Assembly (NCBI GenBank): GCA_950295325.1
Contig: OX485809.1
Span: 18,104,001 to 18,168,000, forward strand
Direction of reading: 5' to 3'
DNA length: 64,000 nucleotides
DNA from: Polytrichum commune
Taxonomy: Eukaryota; Streptophyta; Polytrichopsida; Polytrichales; Polytrichaceae
Shown here: piece after piece, positions 49,465-62,800 of the stretch
How positions within the stretch are numbered: the first letter of the stretch is position 1
Layout: the number at the start of each line of letters is the position of its first letter
Made by a program: the position numbers and the translations under genes
Notes under the pieces: model-generated
What the model saw: only the letters and a program-made list of their open reading frames with translations
Told to the model about the DNA's origin: nothing
The model's database searches: none

Positions 49465-50611
49465 GAATGGTACCAACATGGATTTTTTTTCCAAAACTAT
49501 CCCTTTTTGGACATATATTAATATAGAAAAATCAACACATTCATTTTTTGTGCATGGTCATTCCTCTTTGTCCATATTCGGTTTACACCTAGTGAGGGGT
49601 CCCAAGGCTTTGTAAATTGATTTTTTAAGAAGTCAGACCATGGAAATTGGACCATCAAGTCGGACCATGAAAAAAGGCCATCTTCCATGGTCTAACTTCA
49701 TGGTCCATGGTGTAAACCGGCCCTTAAACACTAATCATTTGTGCAAGTGAGCTATATGTGATTCTTGCTCTTTGAGTTGGGGCTCCACCAATCTCACGGA
49801 TATCATGGGGTCTTGATGAAAAAACCTCAACCACATATGCCCGTCCAAACCCCAAAGGCTTGTGGTGTTCTTAGGACCACTCCACACACGAGATTGAGGG
49901 CCCATTACCATTGCACTTCAAGCACTCTCATTGGTGGAAAAGATGGACCATGACCAAGTATGCTTCACACTATGCTTGAGGGACCAACATAATTAGTGAA
50001 TGCAAGATGGATGTCAAGTTTACATGGATTCCTACATGGCATCGAATGGGTTATGTTTCATGGTCACCTAGACTATTTTTCAAAACCACCCCTAGGAGGT
50101 AGACCTAACATAAAACCGGGAGACCGTGGCATTCCGAAATCCCACAACCGTTGATTTATTATGTTTTATCATGTGTGAGGACCCCGCATGAATAGGAAGT
50201 CAATGAAATAGCATTTGGTTGAGTCGCATATGACTCCACACTACATCATCATTTTGGAAGCGTCTTGAGACAGCTTTGGACACTTCTTCTGGGCTCCCAC
50301 AACTTCATGGTCACAGCTTTTGGCTCATGTGTGAAGTGGCCCTTAATTTACATGGGTTCAACTTGGTGCCTGTGTTTGTGATTATGCTCATCTTGGAGTC
50401 AAATCAGCTAAAGAAATAAATCTTAGTATTATAAATACAGTCAACTGTGTTTACACTTTGGATGAAAAATATGTAAGGTGGGAGGGGAAGAGAGGGAGTT
50501 CAAAGAACAAGAAGCCCACACTAAATGTGATATTTAGAGTCGCTTACTATTTGGAGTTACACTATGCTATACATTTTTACCATTGATGTAAGTTTTGATA
50601 AAGTAAAGTTG

Positions 50612-50956
50612 CTACACTAAATATGATATCTAGTGTGACTTACTATTTGGAATTACGCAATGCTATACATGTTTATTGTACATCTCATATTTTACCAACA
50701 AATGTTAAATTGGTAGTTTGGACATTATAGAACATTGACAACTTTACTTGGTAGAAATTTATTTCAATAAGAGAAAGATATAGCACCCTGTAATTCCAAA
50801 TAGCAAGTCACACTAAATATCATATTTGGTGTAGTGCTCTATAATGTCCAAACTACCAATTTGACATTTTGGGTAAAGTATGAGACATGCAGTAAATAGA
50901 TATAGCGCTACGTAACTACAAATAGTACGTGAAACTAAATATAATATTTAGTGTAG
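50612..50956. mobile_element. MITE with CTACACTAAATAT ends, 122-bp inverted arms
   Basis: The left arm 50612-50734 and right arm 50835-50956 are inverted copies of each other. The ends are CTACACTAAATAT...TTTAGTGTAG, and each end is itself a small palindrome. The 100-bp centre finishes with a further inverted end copy (about 50778-50834). A detached end copy lies at 50517-50575. This layout suggests nested or repeated insertion of the same family. Confidence 0.75.
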
Positions 50957-51360
50957 TCACGGCCTCTTCCTTTTGGACTTTTCACCTTTTATGTATGTTG
51001 GGCTTTTCAGAAGTCACATGTGTCACTTGAATTATATCCTTGTACTCAGCTGGGACTATGATGTTTTACTTTTGAAGATGGGTCCCATCAATTTTGTCCA
51101 GATGACGGGGATAGGAACATTGACCCCTAGTTTGTGGTTAATTCGTACCAGTACTGTAGTGTTCCACTAGACCAACTCATGATCTCTAATGCTAACTTTG
51201 GAATCAATTCGGCTAAAGATTGATTGGTATGTATGTAAACTCATTCATTGATGCAGGTGAGGCCCCTGTCAAACAGTATTTTACATCTTATTGGGCTCGG
51301 GGTGAACTCGGTCCATTTGGTTCCCACTAGACTAATTTGACATTGGTGATGATATTGACA

Positions 51361-51610
51361 CGGGGGAGAGAAAATTATCATATATGAGTGTACTTCTCAT
51401 TCATCCAACGCAAATATATATCTTGAAACAATATACTTCCAAGAGGTTATTATCGTTTAGTTGGTATGACACCGGAACGAGCTTTAGACGTCTCGTAATA
51501 GTACAGTCCAAGGCATTTAATGAAACACTCGCAAACTTATGAGGGGTCAAGTTTTTATGTCAGATGGATGAGAGGTGTACTCACATGCAATCATTCCCTC
51601 TCTCCTCACG
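51361..51610. mobile_element. GGGAGAGA...CATCCAAC MITE, copy 1
   Basis: About 47-bp imperfect inverted ends: cgggggagagaaaattatca...cattcatccaac on the left, gatggatgagaggtgtactc...ccctctctcctcacg on the right. A second member lies at 58602. No coding sequence. Confidence 0.7.
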
Positions 51611-51987
51611 GGGTCGTAGATGGAAGGGAATCTACCTTGATTATCCCAATTAGCGAGGGTGGTACTAATTCCTAAAGCATGCACTATTTAGGCAAATCTC
51701 AAAGTTAACGAAGGCAAAATATTTTTATCGCGTGACACTAAATTCATGAATATATGCTCATGTACCATAGATGTCAAGAAAAAGAATGTGTGCTTGTGAT
51801 CAGTTCATGCCACGTGTTTGTCAACAAATAGTGCCAAGTGTTGATCTTTTCTATAAATAACGTTTCTATGAATAATTATTTTAGTGAACAATGTCGGGAT
51901 GAACACGCTTCCAAAATCTTTTGGTGGCCTTAATTTCATAGCGTGAAGAAAATTAGTATCACCTTCACTAATTTTGCACACTCACTA

Positions 51988-52672
51988 CAAATAATCTCCC
52001 GCTTAAGTACGCACTTTGAACTGGAGCCGTTGGTGCGCACTTAGTTGGTAGGTGCGTACTTTACTCATATCGCTTTCTACACCCTATGATTCGATGAATC
52101 GCACAAGAAAGGGATGAGACCTGAGGCAACCCACTTGACCAAAGCCCAACAATGTGAAATCATTGCAAAGTTGAGCAAGCCAAATGTGTCGAGCAAGCGA
52201 GCAACGTTCAATGACGCAATCAACGATCATATTGTGCCATTATGTTGGAGGAGGTTGATGAAGTTCTGGAAATGATGTGAATTGAAGAAGAACCACCTAT
52301 CGATGATGAAATCCAACCTATCGATACATTTGTTGAATCTGGAAGTGCTACCGACTTCAAAGGCTTTGGAAGCTCTTCACAACACTATCCTCAACATCGA
52401 CGACCAATCGCTTTGCTCCAATGTTCAAACGGAAGCTGGACAAATGTACGATGAACTACGACGATCGTTTGAGACGTTTCAGCGAAACATTAACATCATG
52501 ACATTGAATGTCAAGAGTAAAAAGATAATGCATTCACGACAAATGACTCTACACGACATGTTCAAACAATAAAATATGAACCCCCCCCCCCCCGATTCTT
52601 TTCAAAAAAAAAATGCGCACTCAACCGGGACGCGTACTTAAAACAGGTGCGTACTTAAGTGGGGGTTTCCTG
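51988..52672 (+). mobile_element. Pogo/Tigger-like DNA transposon remnant
   Basis: The ends carry inverted CTCCCGCTTAAGTACGCAC / CCCCCACTTAAGTACGCAC starting with CA. They are flanked by TA on both sides (51986-51987, 52673-52674), the target duplication of the Tc1/mariner-pogo superfamily. The inside holds a broken C-terminal transposase tail: LEEVDEVLEMM, EEEPPIDDEIQPIDTF, and in another frame LRRSFETFQRN then RQMTLHDMFKQ-stop (52282-52572), typical of Tigger C-termini. The DDE catalytic core is gone. Confidence 0.75.
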
Positions 52673-55450
52673 TATTAACCCACCTTCACTAATCGGGATA
52701 ATCAGTGCAGTAAACAGATGTTCCTCGTGACTTAATAAGGGTCCCACCGAACCGACTTGAAGACTTTCATGCTATTCCCGGGGTCAACACAAGATTTGAC
52801 ACAGCAAAGTCGAGGCGGTCGAAACTTGTGATCCAATTTCACTTTGGCCATGGACAAGTTCCAGGAATCTGAAGAACGTACTGTGGGGTGCCACACAGGA
52901 AGAGCATCGATCGATGCTCATCAGGAGTCGGGCACATATCTTATGCCTTGTGTCAATGCATCCCTATCCTCGTGTAAAGCAGCTCCACTTAACCTTATTA
53001 CGCTACTTTACGCCCTCCTCACTGAGGGGGGGGGGGAGCCATTCCTCCCTTCCCTTTTAACTTACTGCATGTCTGGAGCAAGCCTGCCACTGCAAGGCTA
53101 GTGCATCAGGGAAGAAGTTGCCCCCTCACCACCACCAGTGCATTGAATACATACCGTACACCCAATTGTCTAATTGGTGTGGGTGGGTTATCATTTAAAG
53201 TTACGTGTTGCCATAATTTTTTACCAACCTTGTCATTTTTTACCAACCAAGTTACATCATATTCTTTGATGTGCATACTAGCTACTTGTGATGCTTGGGT
53301 GAACAAATGATGCTCTCAGTATCAAGTTAAAGCAACACGTAACTCCGATGGTAACCCACACTACTTAGGACCCAAAACAATGCAGTCTTTTTGTTGTGGG
53401 TCATAGTCATTTTCTGGTGCCCGTGATAATTCTCACCTAAGGATTAGTGTGGGCCATGTTAATTTTCAACTCACACCAAAATTTGAGCATTGGTTATCTC
53501 AGTTAGTGAGTGTTGTTGTGTGAAGTGCTTTGGCTATTCAATGAGAACGCAGTATTTCACCCAAAAAAATCATTGATGTTCTATAATGTCCAAACATCTT
53601 GTTGACCTTTCATTAGTATGAACTGAACTCATGAGTAAGATGCTATTGCATTCTATAATTCCGAATAGTAACAAGCACGCATTTGGGATAATCAACATAG
53701 TTATAAAAAGAATGCATTGGGTCACGTTAATTGTTTCGCCATAAAATTGACGTGGGTGACCATTATAATTTACCTTACTTTTGCCTTCTAACCAATACTC
53801 AATGTCTTGTTTAAGAGACTTAGGAGAAGACCCACGTTATTTTCACTTTAACTAGAAAATGAATGTCTTGTCCATGCTAATTTTCCACCCACACCAAATA
53901 GGACTATTTAGTGTAGCGTGAATAACATCAAATGTAAGTCCACAAGATGTTGTATATGATCCATTTATAACATTCTTTAGTGTCGTCATCTTGGCTACTT
54001 CTCATAGAATTGGATTGAGTAGATGATGGTAAATGTTAGAGTTAAGAGGGGTAGATGTTACACAATTAGGTTGAACATAACGCGTGCAAAGAGGGAGAAC
54101 CAAGGATTATTGTGGATAGAAACCAAACATTGAAGACCTGAGTGTGGTCAAAGAATGTTGTCACTTTTTTGGCTTGGAGGAATGTGGTTTGCAATGCATA
54201 CTCGCATGATTTTTCTTCACAATAGTTATTTTGTCCATTGATAGCATCATGTGATATCATTGGGCATCATCAATACATCCGGGTTTTGCATCCTTTGTTT
54301 ACCGTAACTTTTATGTGTCGTAATCATTGTGTGATGACACCAAATTTGGTGAATGAGCTTTACCTCATATTTAAGTAAATTTGGACATATTTTAAACTTT
54401 TGGATTTTTTGGTTGTTTCAATTATATGGGCAATTTCATTGATACACTTTTAATATACTTAAATTTTATGGGAGATATATGAATCCTTTAGTGATCACTT
54501 GAATGTCATGCTCTTAAAATATGATGCAAAAATCAATATACACTTTTTTATGTCTATATAAATTAATGTCGAAGTGTAAAAATAACTTCAAAACAATTGA
54601 AGCAATATTATCATAATCAAGAATGCATATTTTATTATAGTATCTTACCAAAAAAATTATCGTAGGATCCTTTGATGGAATTCAATATGTTATAATTTTG
54701 GACTTGGAATTAGCTTAGGATTAGTTAAATATCAATTTTTTTATCTAAGTGTCCTACTTAATGGCATTGCCTTGTGATATTGTTAGTACCTCATGCAATT
54801 GTGCACTACTAACACAATTCTCAAAACATGGATATACAATGCAAGCATGAAAACAAAACCTTTTTGCCACATCTTACTACTGTACCACTTTCGGGGCTGG
54901 GTTTTCAATCATGTATCCAAATACAAATTATTGTATTTTGAGATGTTGCCATTTGCATGCATAGCACTTTCATTACCCTTGTCTTTGGGATGAATTCAAT
55001 TTGCTCACAATCTCTTGTCAATTGTAGGTCGAGTTTGATTCATGTCCTAATGATCCTCCTTTTTCAAATGGGAGTGCAATATAAAACCATGTTTTATAGT
55101 AAGTATGAAACGTGACTCTTTTCAACACAACCAACGTCATCAAGACATTTAGTGGATGACCTTCATCCACAAAGCATTCCATATCGATTGGGAGTGCCTT
55201 CAAGTTACAAATATTGCAAAATGATTGTATCACTTTACACCACTTGCTCGTTGTTATCCTTCATGCATGAAAGAAATTCAACCACCTTTTGCTTCATCTA
55301 TCATGCAGTCTCATGGGCCAAGTGTGTTGTTTTCCATGTTGCATGTTGATACCAACATTTAGATTTATTTATAATAGGGTTATCCATTAATTCAACCAAA
55401 GTTCTAGTTGGGAGTTAGTTAGTTTGCATACAATATATTCCATGCTCGGT
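52673..55450. other. Intergenic, nothing firmly supported
   Basis: Short fragments at 53576-53660 (tctataatgtccaaac, ataattccgaatagtaac) and 53900 (ctatttagtgtag) resemble the CTACACTAAATAT MITE, suggesting an eroded member. No genes. Confidence 0.4.
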
Positions 55451-55633
55451 AAGTTTTTTGGTGTGTACTTGGAGTCGTTGTTTGGACGAAAAACAATCTA
55501 TATTGGTTCATGAGGGCCAAATTCGTTTTAGCACCTCTTAAGATACCAAAATGAGATTTGGCCCCCAATGAACCGATATAGAATGTTCTTTGTTCAAACC
55601 TCCACATCGAATTCAAGTATGCACCAAAAACTT
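55451..55633. repeat. Inverted repeat, about 85-bp arms (MITE-like hairpin)
   Basis: The left arm starts aagttttttggtgtgtactt and contains tatattggttcatgagggcc. The right arm contains the inverted form (ggcccccaatgaaccgatat) and ends agtatgcaccaaaaactt. The arms are imperfect, joined by a loop of under 20 bp. No family copy was seen elsewhere in the window. Confidence 0.7.
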
Positions 55634-57009
55634 ATTGAACTTTCCATAATATCCAAGAAGCTTGACTATTGGAGCACTATGAACTCAATTACACCACTAG
55701 GTTTGGCATAGACCGGTGATCAACATGATTCAACGGATGACTAGGGCGGCGGACAAATGACAAAGTTACCTTCCCATAAACTATAGATTTATTGGTCACA
55801 AGTTTGGGACCCTCTCCGGTGCAAAAAGGAAGCAATCTTCATTTGGTTCATTTGACATAAGGCGGTCGTGGTCACTCCGCATTCATTTCCAAGAAAATGT
55901 GTTTTTTTGCCTAACACAAGTGAATTTGTTAAATACAAATTTTGGAATTGTACCCAATCTAGGCGTCGGACCACTTTCATCATGCATGAATTATGTGGGA
56001 TGAGGACTGGCGATCATGATGTTTTCATTGGAAACAAACCCTCTTTGGTGAAAAAATTCCTAAAGAGTTTGCCAAAAGAAGTAAGTTTTGGCACCTCCTT
56101 TGTGGCATTACACTATAGATAACATGAATCGAGCGTAACAATAGGGTGTTCAACCAAGAACAATGCCACGAATCCAATGTTAACACGTTATTTGGGATGA
56201 CCTCGTTATGTATGCCAATATGACATGGGCAAGGGTGGTTAAATTTGTTAAGATTAGCACCTATTCGTCCAAAGCACTCCTCAAACGTTTCGATCAAACT
56301 TGGCATGATAGGAATGTCCTTTGTAGACCGGATAGAATGAAAAACACTTGAAATTGGAAAAGACAATGTATTCAGGTAGTTTGACACTTTGGTTTCTTGG
56401 TAGCTTAGGGGTGGTCATTGGTTGGGTGGTTCAGTGAGTTGTCCTTGGTGGGGCTAGGTCTTCTTGTTACTCTTTGGTGTGGCGCATCCGAGGGGCTTTG
56501 CTTCCCCCTCGCACATGATGATTGTGGACATGGTACATGAGGTTTAAATATATGTAAACTCATTCATCATGCACAAAAGAGCTCTAGGAAAAGCAAGCCC
56601 CATGCAAGCCAAAGCCCGGTTCATTCCAACTAGACTCTCTACACTACTCGATGGTCTTTGATGTTAGACATGGAATCTAGCCATCTAAAGGTAGACAATT
56701 TATGCTATAATAGTCAATATTCGTTGAGTTCTCACCATTTTCCATGGACGAGTTTACGTAGACACCACAAATCTCAACTGGGTAATTGTCAGGTGTCACA
56801 CAACTCTTTCTCCCCCGAATTTGAAGCAAAGGACAATCTTCCGCATACGTCAACTGAATGTACAACAATGAACTAAACTAGATGCTTGAGGTCTCAAATG
56901 TCACGCCCCCCTCCCCCCTAATTACCAACATGACTCCATTCAACAACACAAGAATATCCACACGATGGCAATTAGAGTAGTGCAATGATACACTCTAGAC
57001 GATAGTCTT

Positions 57010-57215
57010 GCGATTTAGTGTGCAAGGGGAAGATCTTTTCAAACATACTAGTGGCAAGTCTCAAGGTGTTCACAGTTTAATATGCGAGAGGAAGTTATTC
57101 TTGAGCATCCTCATGGCAAGTGTCATTTGTGCACAGTTTAGTCAACTTGTAAAGCATTGTGGGAACAACAATATGCATGCACCTCGTAGAGGAAACACTA
57201 TTGAACATACTCACG
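57010..57215 (+). repeat. Degenerate tandem repeat, about 66-bp unit, 2-3 copies
   Basis: tttagtgtgcaaggggaag...ggcaagtctcaaggtgttcacag is followed by tttaatatgcgagaggaag...ggcaagtgtcatttgtgcacag, then a weaker third (cctcgtagaggaaacac...catactcacgtgg). Confidence 0.5.
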
Positions 57216-57505
57216 TGGAGAATATTAGTTAGGTACACTTGATCGCCAAGTGTCATGAGGTGATACTTGACATAAAGTTGTCAATCATCAATGTAACCTA
57301 ACATCTCACCTCCTCCAAATAGGGTGAGTGACACTATTACGCTTGTGACACTAAACACCCTACACAGTGTATATAATGTGCCTCTAACACGCGTACGTTT
57401 TACTTCCTATATATGTTTACCCGGAGCCACTGCACCCGTAATTCCAGACAATGATGCACCAGAGGGGCTTCGTACATTGGCAGAAAGTCCCCATACAGTA
57501 TCAGG

Positions 57506-57722
57506 GATCGGGGAGATATTTGGGCATAACCGGTTGAGATCCTAGTGTTTGCAACTCCATCCGGTTACATGTTGACATCCTCCGGTATTCCTTTATTAAT
57601 TTGGGGTATATTATATAGATTCCTCTAAAATGATCGGTAATTTTCCTGCAGTCTTGAACTTCAACCGGTTATTTCTCAAACTCAACCGGTTCATATGTAA
57701 ATAACTGCCGGTTCTCCCCGAT
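57506..57722 (+). mobile_element. GATCRGGGAGA MITE, copy 3 (tandem partner)
   Basis: Begins GATCGGGGAGA and ends with the inverted TCTCCCCGAT. The body contains ataaccggttgagatcctag and tgcagtcttgaacttcaacc. It directly abuts copy 4. The length of about 217 bp and lack of coding fit a non-autonomous DNA transposon. Confidence 0.8.
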
Positions 57723-57943
57723 GATCAGGGAGATTTTTGGACATAATCGGTTGAGATCCTAGTGTTTGCAAGTCCAACCGGTTACATGTCGACATCCTCC
57801 AGTTTTCCTTTATTAAATTCGAGGTATATTCTATAGATTCCCTTGAAATGATCGGTAATTTTCCTGCAGTCTTGAACTTCAACAGGTTATTTCTCAGACT
57901 CTCAACCGGCTCATCTGTAACTAACTGCCGGTTCTCCCCGATC
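57723..57943 (+). mobile_element. GATCRGGGAGA MITE, copy 4 (tandem partner)
   Basis: Begins GATCAGGGAGA and ends TCTCCCCGATC; highly similar to copy 3 throughout. The two lie head to tail, with the ends meeting at 57722/57723. Confidence 0.8.
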
Positions 57944-58601
57944 ATAGCCCGATCATAGATACAGTATTCCCTTTGGTTGGTGGACCTGCTAGGTCTGTCA
58001 GCCCTAAGGATAGGGCCCCTAGTGGCCTACCAATAGGGGCGGTGGGTCTATGAGTCCATAGACCCCTCGCCTAGCTAGGCCTGCCTTTTGGATCCGTAAG
58101 CGTGCCATGTGCCATGCTGTAGTGGCCTCACGAGGATAAGTAGGGGATTCCCTCCCTCGTATGCGCAGAGGCATTATGGGTCCCATCTTTAAAAAAAGGC
58201 CTTCGGGAGCCTTTATTTCCTCGGTCACGATCCAATACCAAATACGCCATGTTTTGCAAGTGCCCTGGAGGGATGCATGGCTAGGGACTCGTGGAGTCTA
58301 CGGGTGAAAGGAATGCGATGCATCGTGCTGTAGCCCGCAAATGACTATTTTAAGACAATCTTGACTCTACAAATGGAGTCGCGTAACACCGAATTAGCAT
58401 GGCCGTGACGCATGGGAATGAATCGGTCCTCGATCGGGTACGAGGGTTTTTGATTTTTTGGGGGAGCCCCTTCATCTATGATGGATGGGTTTCCATAGAC
58501 GCCATGGATCCTAAACCATCCGGGCTTGCACGATCACCCTAACCCTACGTAGCCAAGGATCTACCTTAAACTATCTATTGTGGCGGGGTGGCTCGTGTGA
58601 A
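57944..58601. other. Intergenic, small hairpins only
   Basis: gggtctatgagtccatagaccc (58046-58067) and aaaggccttcgggagccttt (58194-58213) are short palindromes. There is no gene and no evidence they act as regulatory sites. Confidence 0.4.
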
Positions 58602-58858
58602 GCGAGAGGGAATTATTGCACATGAGCATACCTCGCATCCATCCAACGGAAAAAAAACCTTGGCATCATGTAGGTTTGTGGTGAATTCGTCTAAAACTAC
58701 TTGGACTAGAGTAACACGGGGTCTTCAAAGTGAATTTCCTAGTGTCCATTCAACTAAAAATATAGAAACTTATGGGATGCATGATATTTCACGGCTTTTA
58801 TGTTGGAAGAATGAGAGGTGTATTGTATGCGACAATTTCCTCCCCCCCCCCCCCCCCC
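58602..58858. mobile_element. GGGAGAGA...CATCCAAC MITE, copy 2, ending in a C run
   Basis: Left end gcgagagggaattattgcac...catccatccaac; right end ttggaagaatgagaggtgta...acaatttcctcc, followed by a long C homopolymer. Same family as 51361-51610. Confidence 0.65.
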
Positions 58859-59879
58859 GAGGTAATACCAATTTAGTTTCCTAACATATATTGAGGAGGT
58901 AGTTTTTTAAAAAATGGCCCATGTAGGTTGGTTGTTGATCCATCCAGATTCAAGCTCATGAGATTAATTTGAGGTCTCTAACCATGATGAAAGGTTATCT
59001 TAGCTTAAAATAACAAGCTCAATGCTTTACAATAGTAATTGATGTTTTCACCTTCTGCTCCCTATGGTCACCCTCCCTTTGGTAGGTGTTTGTGCATTAC
59101 CTTGTAATAGACTTGGCAATTTGCAAGTGTTCATAAGTGTTGGGGTGTTGCCTTTCCCATGTGGTGCATGCATGGGTGGTCTAGTCACTATGGGTTGCTC
59201 ACTTGGGGTCGGCAACATAGAAGAAAGGACATCATTGGTCAATGAATGAATACATGGAATGGGTGGTTGGACTTCATCCACTTCCATTTGGTTGCCCTGC
59301 CTATTCTGGAAAAAAAATACCGATCATTGATATGAATTTGCACTAGTTGCGGCATCCTAAGGTTATATTCTTGGGGCCACATGAACGAACACACACTACT
59401 TTGTAATGTTATGGGCTGGACTTGAGGACATTAGGATTTTAGAGTCTAGCTCAAGAATCTCGCCAAACATTGCTTTGAATCATTTGCATAGGGAAACATG
59501 TTAACAACCAACACGTATGAATGACTGCATGCACATGATCTTCCCTAATGATTATACATGATTTAGAGTAAGGTGATGTTGACATGTGTTTCTTGCGGGT
59601 ACAATATAAAAACTATACGAACATAGTGACATGTATTGTTGCAACATGATATTGTACATTCCAATATACTTGGAGACATAAACTTAGGCTACCTTTGCAA
59701 CATGTTACACGTGGATACATGCAACTTAGTGAGGTGAAAATCATATTGTTGAACATAAATTTCATAGCAAAAAACATCAATAACACAATTTGATGCACAA
59801 TATAATTATAGTGTCAAATATACGAGATGGTGTGGAATGTAAAATAATATAACTTTGCCACAACCTCTAGTCCGTCAAC
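58859..59879. other. Intergenic, nothing supported
   Basis: Only short ORFs without family features. It may include the unrecognised 5' part of the Ty3/gypsy copy. Confidence 0.4.
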
Positions 59880-62800
59880 CTCTTCAAAAGGGTAAAACCT
59901 TAAATGAAGGAATCTTTGAGGAGTTGATGAGGGTCATGAGAAAGTTGAAGGTAGAGATGGGTGTTTTGATAAAAAAACACAAAGTCATACACTTCATGAC
60001 CCACTGAAGAACCAAAGGGGTTGTGACGAGGTATATTTGGTGTGATGATCCAAATCACAAACAAGGTGATTGTGGGTCATGTGTCGATGCCATGGAGAAT
60101 AACATTACTACCTTTAAAAAAGGCAAAATCAGAGATGCTACAACATATGAGCCTCTAGAGACTAATTTTGGGAGATGAGGCATGAAGAAATTGATGGATG
60201 ATAAATTGGGGAGGAACAATTCATCACATGATTAGGAGGTTGAGTCTTCTACTATTGAGGCTGAGCACAAGGTGAAAACCTCTAGGCATGTATCTAAAGA
60301 AGTGATGGTGAGGGGAACACAAACCATAAGGAGATTGATTGGGTGGGATAATCCAGTTAATGCAACCACCATCAGGGCATATTTGATGAGTGAGCATGGA
60401 GAGGAAAATCCATGTGATGCATCAATGGAGGTCACAAAAAAGAAATAGTGTAAGGAAGAAAAAAAAAGGGGGACGAGCCAACTAGCAAGAAAAAAACTTC
60501 AAGTGATGGAAAATTTGCTCCGAAGAAAGGACTAGCAAAGAATACAAGGCAGAGATGAAAAACAAGATGTGAATCTACTTTACATCCATGAGCTAATATT
60601 CCACTACCAAAGGGTAAGTGTTAGAACAAGATGAGTGATAACAAGGAAAATGAGAAAGGAAGACAACACTAAGGAAAAAATTAAGGCACCAGTCTATAAA
60701 CTCCAATATGATATTGAATTCTCAGTTGAAGGATATTTTGGAGGAAAATATTTTGGGTAGCAAGATCAAGTTTACCCTAATAATAGCTCCTGGTATTGCC
60801 AAGAAAAGGTTTTATGAGCTCATCATCAATGTGATAAAGAGAGAGAGACAAATGACATATGAAATAATGATGGTAAGGGCATTAGATAGCCTGGTGATCA
60901 AGGAGGAAGATGATGAGATTGGATAAATATTTGCCTTAAGATGTGATAATATGGGCAGTGGTGACCAAACCAAAGAACAATGAGTGATTTCCCTAGTTAG
61001 CATCAAGGTGAAAGAAGATACTATTAAGAACCAAACAAAAAGAATTGCAATAGAGGCCCAAGTATCACAATGTGGAACTAACACAAAACGGAAAATTGAT
61101 GGTGATGTATTGACAATTTAAACTCATTAATTTTGGGCAAAAACTACTCGAAAGGCATATGTGAAAATTGGAGGCCTTGGAGAGTTAATCTTAACATTGG
61201 TAGATCATGGCTCTGAGATTAAAATCTTATCCAAGAAGGTTTATGAGAAAGACAAATGGCCAATTAATACCACCATGGATAAGTGTTGAGATCTACCAAT
61301 GATGAAATTGGCAACCTTTATAAAGCATAACCAACAATAAGTATAAAAATTAAAGACGTGGAGGTGGAACATAACTTCTTTGTACAAAATCAAAGAAGTT
61401 ATCAAGGCATTTTGGGGCATCAATATAGTATTGTAACAAGGATGAAGACTAATGTATTGGATGATGGTTCACACTATGCTTAGATTCGTAGTATTGATGG
61501 AAAGAGATCAATCAAGTTTCTCGCATTATGGCCAAATCATGAGAGGCATAGGGATCAACTTAGGGAAACTATTACGGCTCATAAGCATGATGATTTTTTG
61601 GATTCTTAGATTGCACACGTGAAGCATGGGGTGCTATGGGTGCAAAAAACATTTCTAGTGTTGCAAGCCCTAATGGACAAAGGAGTGGTTATAAGATTTG
61701 GAATTTAACAGACGATAGATTTGTGAGTATTCAAAAAATCGTGGATCTTGATTCTATGTGTAAAAGATCCATTATGAAAATTAAAAAATAAACTAAAAAA
61801 AATTGGTGTGATTGTGAGTGATGAGTGTATCTGTAGAGTTATTGAAGAAGAAAGATTTTCAAATTATGTTTTACGAGTTTTGAAGACATTACAAGGAAAT
61901 AACACTGCATCTACTGATAAAATGGTGGAAATTCATTAAATCGGGTTATATGATAGATATTAAAATTTGCTACTAAAACAAAGTTGGTTGGAAATTATGG
62001 CTTGGAAATTGAAGCAATGGTAAACACCAAATGTAAGACTCTGACTAAAAAGGTGAAGCTTGGGACAACACAAATCCCACCAGAATGCAAAGATCATATT
62101 AAGAAGGTTAAGGAAGAGCCTAGATTGAGGGGTATAAGACATATTAGACAAGTTTTCAGAGGAAACGTTGGCCAAACTAAAAATTTGAGGGGGATGGATT
62201 TTTTAATGAACCTAAGAAGAAGAGGTTCCGATAAATGATCTTTAAGGATGGTAAGGCTTTTGCTTCTTCATTAGTTGAGATTGGATGTGTTAATCTAAAG
62301 ATTGTTGCGCCAATGGTTATTTTCACTGTTCCATATGTGCCTTGGCATTTTAAGCCAATCCATGTGCCAAAAGCCTTGTTACCTAAGTTGGTGAATCCAT
62401 TGAAGGAGAGAATGCAGATGGGGATATTCGAACCACCTACGACTTTATATTCCAATTGTTGGTTCACAGTGCCAAAGAAGTTTGGATATTTGAGGTTTAT
62501 TCAATATATGTAGTTGACAAACAAGGTAATAATCATAAACAAAGGATTGAGACTGATTGTGGACGAGGTTTTTGCAAGACATGTAATCTATTCTACTGGA
62601 GATCTTTATTTTGGTTATGATCAGTTTCAGCTTGCATTACAGGAACATAGATCTAGTAACTATGAATATTCCATTGGGACTTATGAGAATGTGCACATTT
62701 CTTCAAGGTGCCACTAACTCAGTAGCTCATATGCAAAATACCATGAACCAAATCATGAGGAAATTTGTACATGAGAATACCATTCATATTTGTGGATGAC

